Source: Eubacteriales bacterium
Lineage (GTDB): Bacteria > Bacillota > Clostridia > Oscillospirales > CAG-382
DNA: 25,965 nucleotides
Reading direction: 5' to 3'
Assembly: GCA_028701715.1 (NCBI GenBank)
Contig: JAQVQF010000003.1
Span: forward strand, 1 to 25,965
The translations under genes and the position numbers were made by a program. How positions within the stretch are numbered: position 1 is the first letter of the stretch; every line of letters starts with the position of its first letter. Positions 22,983-25,965 of the stretch are shown piece after piece. Below the pieces are notes generated by a model. The model was not told where the DNA came from. It saw nothing but the letters and a program-made list of their open reading frames with translations, and did not search any database.

Positions 22983-23705
22983 ATGAAAAGAACAGTATGC
23001 ATTTTATTAGCATCCGCATTCACCGCGCTGTCACTCGTTTCCTGCATGGAAACAGGACAAGCAAATAAAGCGGAAGACGTTTCCGCCGTGCAGTCAGCGG
23101 CTGATACTTTAAACAAATTAACAAGCGCCGAAAATGAATTTAAAACATGTGCCGGCGAACCGGTTGGGTCCGATAACGGAACAACAGAAGATGACGGATT
23201 ATTCCAACCCGGAATGCCGGAGGAAGAATCGCCTATTGAAAGCGAATGTTCGGATGAAAGCTCCGCGTCCTTCGAAAATCCGGATAACAGCTATATAAGC
23301 TATCCGTCACAGCGTATCCGTACGGGATATTACGAACAAGGGACCAGGATTATAGTTATTAGCAGCGCAGATGAGCTTGAAGCGTTCTTTAATGACACGG
23401 ATATCGGCGGAAACATTAAATTATACGAAGTCGCCGGTAAATATGATGCGGAATATTTTAAGACCAATATTCTTATAATGGTGTTGATTAAGGAAAACAG
23501 CGGCTCCATACAGCATCAGGTAATCGGTATAGATGAAACAGGGCATATACTGATTAACAGAGTTATTCCCGAAACAGGTACATGTGATATGGCGGGATGG
23601 AATATTCTTATTGAGGTACCGAATTCACATCCTGCAATATCCGCAGGTATCGGCTTTACTCTTATGTTTCAAAATGAGGTTGAGTTTTTCGGAATTCACC
23701 GGTAA
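22983..23705 (+). CDS. Lipoprotein of unknown function, predicted ECF target
   Basis: A 240-residue lipoprotein: signal peptide with lipobox LVSC (C21), an acidic, disordered Ser/Glu-rich stretch (about 30-105), then a folded C-terminal domain (about 115-240) with RIIVISSADELEAFF and TNILIMVLIKENSGSIQHQVIGI, which recalls PrcB-like protease-inhibitor domains, but weakly. I chose ATG 22983, preceded by AAGGAG, rather than ATG 22965, which contains that site. It stands alone, and its promoter resembles that of the ECF operon, so it probably serves envelope stress. A bidirectional terminator follows. Confidence 0.8.
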   Translation: MKRTVCILLASAFTALSLVSCMETGQANKAEDVSAVQSAADTLNKLTSAENEFKTCAGEPVGSDNGTTEDDGLFQPGMPEEESPIESECSDESSASFENPDNSYISYPSQRIRTGYYEQGTRIIVISSADELEAFFNDTDIGGNIKLYEVAGKYDAEYFKTNILIMVLIKENSGSIQHQVIGIDETGHILINRVIPETGTCDMAGWNILIEVPNSHPAISAGIGFTLMFQNEVEFFGIHR

Positions 23706-23784
23706 AGCCAATTTATCACAGATCAGATACAGGAAAAAATACCGCGTTATAGATTTTTCGTAAAAATAACCGAATATAAATAAT

Positions 23785-23823
23785 AATAAACGCCGGGGAC
23801 ATAACTCCGGCGTTTATTTTTGT
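23785..23823. terminator. Bidirectional intrinsic terminator
   Basis: AATAAACGCCGG (23785-23796) pairs with CCGGCGTTTATT (23807-23818), loop 10 bases, then TTTTGTTTATT. It lies between the convergent lipoprotein and protease genes. Confidence 0.85.
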
Positions 23824-23851
23824 TTATTGTTACTCGAAATAATAATATACG

Positions 23852-25810
23852 TTATATTCTATGGGGTAGCTTTTTCCGGTGATGGAAGTGATACAGATAC
23901 TCACGTATGACCAATAATCGTTGTAGGAGTTTTGAAAATAAATATATATATTTATAACCGTCATACAGCACTGTTTCGGTATTATAATTTCTCATGTTTT
24001 TTACACTAAATGTACAATCGCATTCCTCCGGTATAATAATACAGAATAAGCCTCTTGTGGCATTTTCGGCCTGTGTAAATGTGTCTTTATCATTTTTATT
24101 GTAGATTGTTGTCACTACTTGATCATCGTAAATGGAAATGTTGTTTTTATCAGGGACATAACGCACCATAGCATAAGGTATGGTTTTGGTCGCAAAATCC
24201 GACAGCTTAATGTTTCCGTCGGTCAAAGCGTTCAGATAAATGGCGGAACCGCTGTAGGCGTTGCCTTCATCGTCCTTGGCGGTGTTTATACCGATAAGCC
24301 TACCGTGCAGATCAAAGGTCGGTCCGCCGGAAAACCCCGGCTCCATCACCATGACGGATTTTATGCAATAATAACCCAGCTCCTTATTATATGCGGTAAA
24401 TACGCCGGAACAGACCTCATATTCATCGTCCGGAATACCTAAGCAAAAGATTGCAGACGTATCCGCTTCGCTTATTTTCTGTATCGGAGTAAGGTAATCG
24501 TTCGTTATACGGTTTATTTTCAACACAGCGAGATCCGTGTCCTTATCGAAGCCGCAAATATATTCCGCTTTATATACGCTGCCGTCACTGAGCTTTACCC
24601 TTATATCGGATTCGCCCGCTATTACATGCAGACAGGTGGCTATTTTACCGTCGGCAGAAATAATCACACCCGTACCACCGATAAAAGCTTCTCCCTTTGA
24701 GTTATATACATCTATATGTACCGTACAGCGGACAAAATCCTCAAAAATCGCCGTAGCGTTATAATTAATACGTTTCCAGAGAGCTGTATAAACGCAGCTG
24801 TCCGCAGTATAGTCATAGGTTTTGTCCCAACCTAAGAAATTATAATTATCCCGGGTTAATACGGGTTCTTTAAAGCCTTCGGTATACAAAAAAGTCTGTG
24901 TAAGCATAACCCCGTTGGTCACGCTTCCTCCGTCGGGGTTAAAGGTAAATGTATATGTACGTTCGTTCCATTTTGCTTCGATTATAAATTCGGGTAAAAT
25001 ATAGTCCGGCTCGCTCCATCCCGCAAAAACATAGCCGGTGAGTATGGGGTCGGAAGGATAATTAATGTTTTCCTCATCATATATAAATGTCTGTGGGGAG
25101 GGAATATTATCGGTGAAAAGCCCGCCCGCCGCGCTAAAGGACACGGTATAGGTATTGGGCGTCCATAATGCCGTGACAATTTGCGTGTCCGATTCATAAT
25201 CGAGCGTATCGCTCCACATATTAAAGGTATAGCCGGTTTTTACGGGATCGGCAGGATATAAAACCTCGTCATCACCGAATACAACGGTTTGCGTAAGCGG
25301 TGTGTTATCCGCTGCCTCACCTTCCGCAAGGTCAAAGGTTACGGCATATGTGCGCGCTTCCCATAATGCAAACAGCGTAAAATCGGAAGAAGAATAGTTG
25401 GGCTCGCTCCATCCCGTAAAGATATAGCCTATGCGTGAAGGATCGGGCGGGTATATTATGGCCGTCTCATCATAAGTAAATGTCAGGGGCGTCGGTGCAT
25501 CGTTAGAAAAGCTTCCGCCCGCCGCGTCGAATGAAACCGTATATTCATTGGCGATCCATATCGCGGTGACAATGGTATCTGCTTTTACCGAGTCGCCTTC
25601 GGATACGCTCCATCCGCCGAAAGTATAACCCAGGCGTTCGGTTTCAGGCTGAGGCAGAGAAGTATCGTTTGACCATTTTATCGGCTCTTCAAAGCTTTCG
25701 GCAACCATTCCTCCGGCGAAATCGTATGTTAGAATGTATTCCTTGGTGCAGGAACATAAAATAAATACTGCGGCGATTAATAAAACAAAGCAGAAAATAA
25801 GTCTTTTCAT
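23852..25810 (-). CDS. Lipoprotein with five InlB-type B-repeats and trypsin-like protease, frameshifted end
   Basis: A 652-residue surface lipoprotein. I start at ATG 25810 (TAGGAG about 8 bases upstream), not 25828. Signal peptide with lipobox LCSC (C21); five Listeria-Bacteroides B-repeats (about residues 24-346), each with a GYxFxGW motif, the last NYNFLGW; then a trypsin-like domain (about 355-560). The catalytic triad is visible: H395 (TCLHVI), D426 (DTDLAVLKI) and S494 (PGFSGGP). The end looks frameshifted: from residue about 625 the frame turns into a basic, unlikely sequence, while one base fewer at the run of four As (23935-23938 on plus) continues as QNSYNDYWSYVSICITSITG and stops at 23830, close to the terminator. 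It should be a cell-surface protease with repeat stalk. Confidence 0.85.
   Translation of the reverse strand: MKRLIFCFVLLIAAVFILCSCTKEYILTYDFAGGMVAESFEEPIKWSNDTSLPQPETERLGYTFGGWSVSEGDSVKADTIVTAIWIANEYTVSFDAAGGSFSNDAPTPLTFTYDETAIIYPPDPSRIGYIFTGWSEPNYSSSDFTLFALWEARTYAVTFDLAEGEAADNTPLTQTVVFGDDEVLYPADPVKTGYTFNMWSDTLDYESDTQIVTALWTPNTYTVSFSAAGGLFTDNIPSPQTFIYDEENINYPSDPILTGYVFAGWSEPDYILPEFIIEAKWNERTYTFTFNPDGGSVTNGVMLTQTFLYTEGFKEPVLTRDNYNFLGWDKTYDYTADSCVYTALWKRINYNATAIFEDFVRCTVHIDVYNSKGEAFIGGTGVIISADGKIATCLHVIAGESDIRVKLSDGSVYKAEYICGFDKDTDLAVLKINRITNDYLTPIQKISEADTSAIFCLGIPDDEYEVCSGVFTAYNKELGYYCIKSVMVMEPGFSGGPTFDLHGRLIGINTAKDDEGNAYSGSAIYLNALTDGNIKLSDFATKTIPYAMVRYVPDKNNISIYDDQVVTTIYNKNDKDTFTQAENATRGLFCIIIPEECDCTFSVKNMRNYNTETVLYDGYKYIYLFSKLLQRLLVIREYLYHFHHRKKLPHRI
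24773..25741 (-). repeat. Five InlB-type B-repeat units in the protease gene
   Basis: Units of about 62-65 codons (about residues 24-87, 90-151, 154-216, 221-282, 286-346). Each contains a beta-strand start TYxVxF and a GYxFxGW end. At DNA level GGCTCGCTCCATCCCG recurs in units 2 and 4. Similar units make such a stretch open to recombination. Confidence 0.8.
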
Positions 25811-25860
25811 GACATAAACTCCTATCATCTGTCATTTTATACTAATATTTCATAAACATA

Positions 25861-25889
25861 GTGACAAAACAGAAAATATGTGATATAAT
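25861..25889 (+). promoter_or_regulatory. Promoter of the right-edge gene
   Basis: GTGACA at 25861-25866 and TATAAT at 25884-25889 with a 17-base spacer; a TGA before TATAAT gives an extended -10. Confidence 0.75.
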
Positions 25890-25911
25890 AGAGGCATGGA
25901 CGGTGAGAAAA

Positions 25912-25965
25912 ATGCCAAAGACATATCAAATCAATGAAGAACAGAAAAAAGAAATCGACGAACTG
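25912..25965 (+). CDS. Start of a gene cut by the window edge
   Basis: ATG 25912 with GGTGAG about 5 bases upstream opens a frame to the window end (18 codons, beginning MPKTYQINEEQKKEIDEL), charged and helical. An ATG at 25896 in another frame ends after 13 codons and is rejected. The sequence would fit the start of a helix-turn-helix or transposase protein, but too little is visible to name it. Confidence 0.5.
   Translation, partial: MPKTYQINEEQKKEIDEL

Noticed and set aside
24773..25741. CRISPR-like periodic repeats
   Set aside because: The period is about 190 bases and the repeats are coding (B-repeats); no short identical repeats with unique spacers are seen anywhere in the window.

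Overview
The window looks like chromosomal DNA of a Gram-positive, low-to-mid-GC anaerobe of the Clostridia (Oscillospirales/Christensenellales-like). The evidence is the large Bacillus/Clostridium-type SRP RNA directly upstream of dnaX-ybaB-recR, a Bacillus-type LexA box, consensus SigA promoters with 17-bp spacers, AGGAGG-type ribosome binding sites, several lipoproteins with Gram-positive lipoboxes, and clostridial-style ECF sigma/anti-sigma pairs. The exact genus cannot be read from the sequence.

Layout. (1) 1-5551, plus strand: the end of a defence or DNA-processing operon. It holds a BrxD-like (DUF2791) ATPase cut by the window edge, then two tandem, closely similar Lhr/BrxHI-like superfamily 2 helicases. 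(2) 5546-9271: a minus-strand fusion of a RecB/Cas4-type nuclease with an XPD/DinG-type helicase, and divergent from it a radical SAM protein with a helix-hairpin-helix tail. The radical SAM gene has a near-consensus promoter with a LexA box just after the -10 element, so it is very likely an SOS gene. (3) 9347-10749: an ECF sigma factor, a zinc-finger anti-sigma factor and two small proteins; the sigma gene seems to carry a one-base frameshift near its start. (4) 13840-10776, minus strand: a ZnuABC-type metal ABC transporter and a Fur-family regulator, behind a promoter overlapped by a 23-bp perfect palindrome (likely Zur operator). (5) 13942-16798: SRP RNA, dnaX, ybaB, recR. dnaX carries an in-frame A-AAA-AAG heptamer that could yield a short gamma-like product. 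(6) 16799-17298: non-coding, with a terminator, a MITE-like element, an orphan hairpin and an ECF-type promoter. (7) 17299-19253: a second ECF sigma factor and a membrane protein joining a short anti-sigma-like N-terminus to a surface von Willebrand A domain. (8) 22126-19246, minus strand: a consensus promoter, a 24-codon leader peptide, an intrinsic terminator, then a methyltransferase, two GNAT acetyltransferases and TspO. This has the anatomy of an attenuation-controlled operon. (9) 22141-25965: a cyclophilin lipoprotein, a divergent lipoprotein with a second copy of the ECF-type promoter, a lipoprotein with five InlB-type B-repeats and a trypsin-like protease domain (apparently frameshifted near its end), and the start of a further gene.

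The most noteworthy points are the attenuator in front of the methyltransferase operon, the SOS-controlled radical SAM gene, the two matching ECF promoters that suggest a small surface-stress regulon with a VWA-bearing anti-sigma candidate, the possible dnaX frameshift, and the duplicated Lhr-like helicases with a BrxD-like ATPase. Two genes have apparent one-base frameshifts at T-runs; these may be sequencing errors or real.
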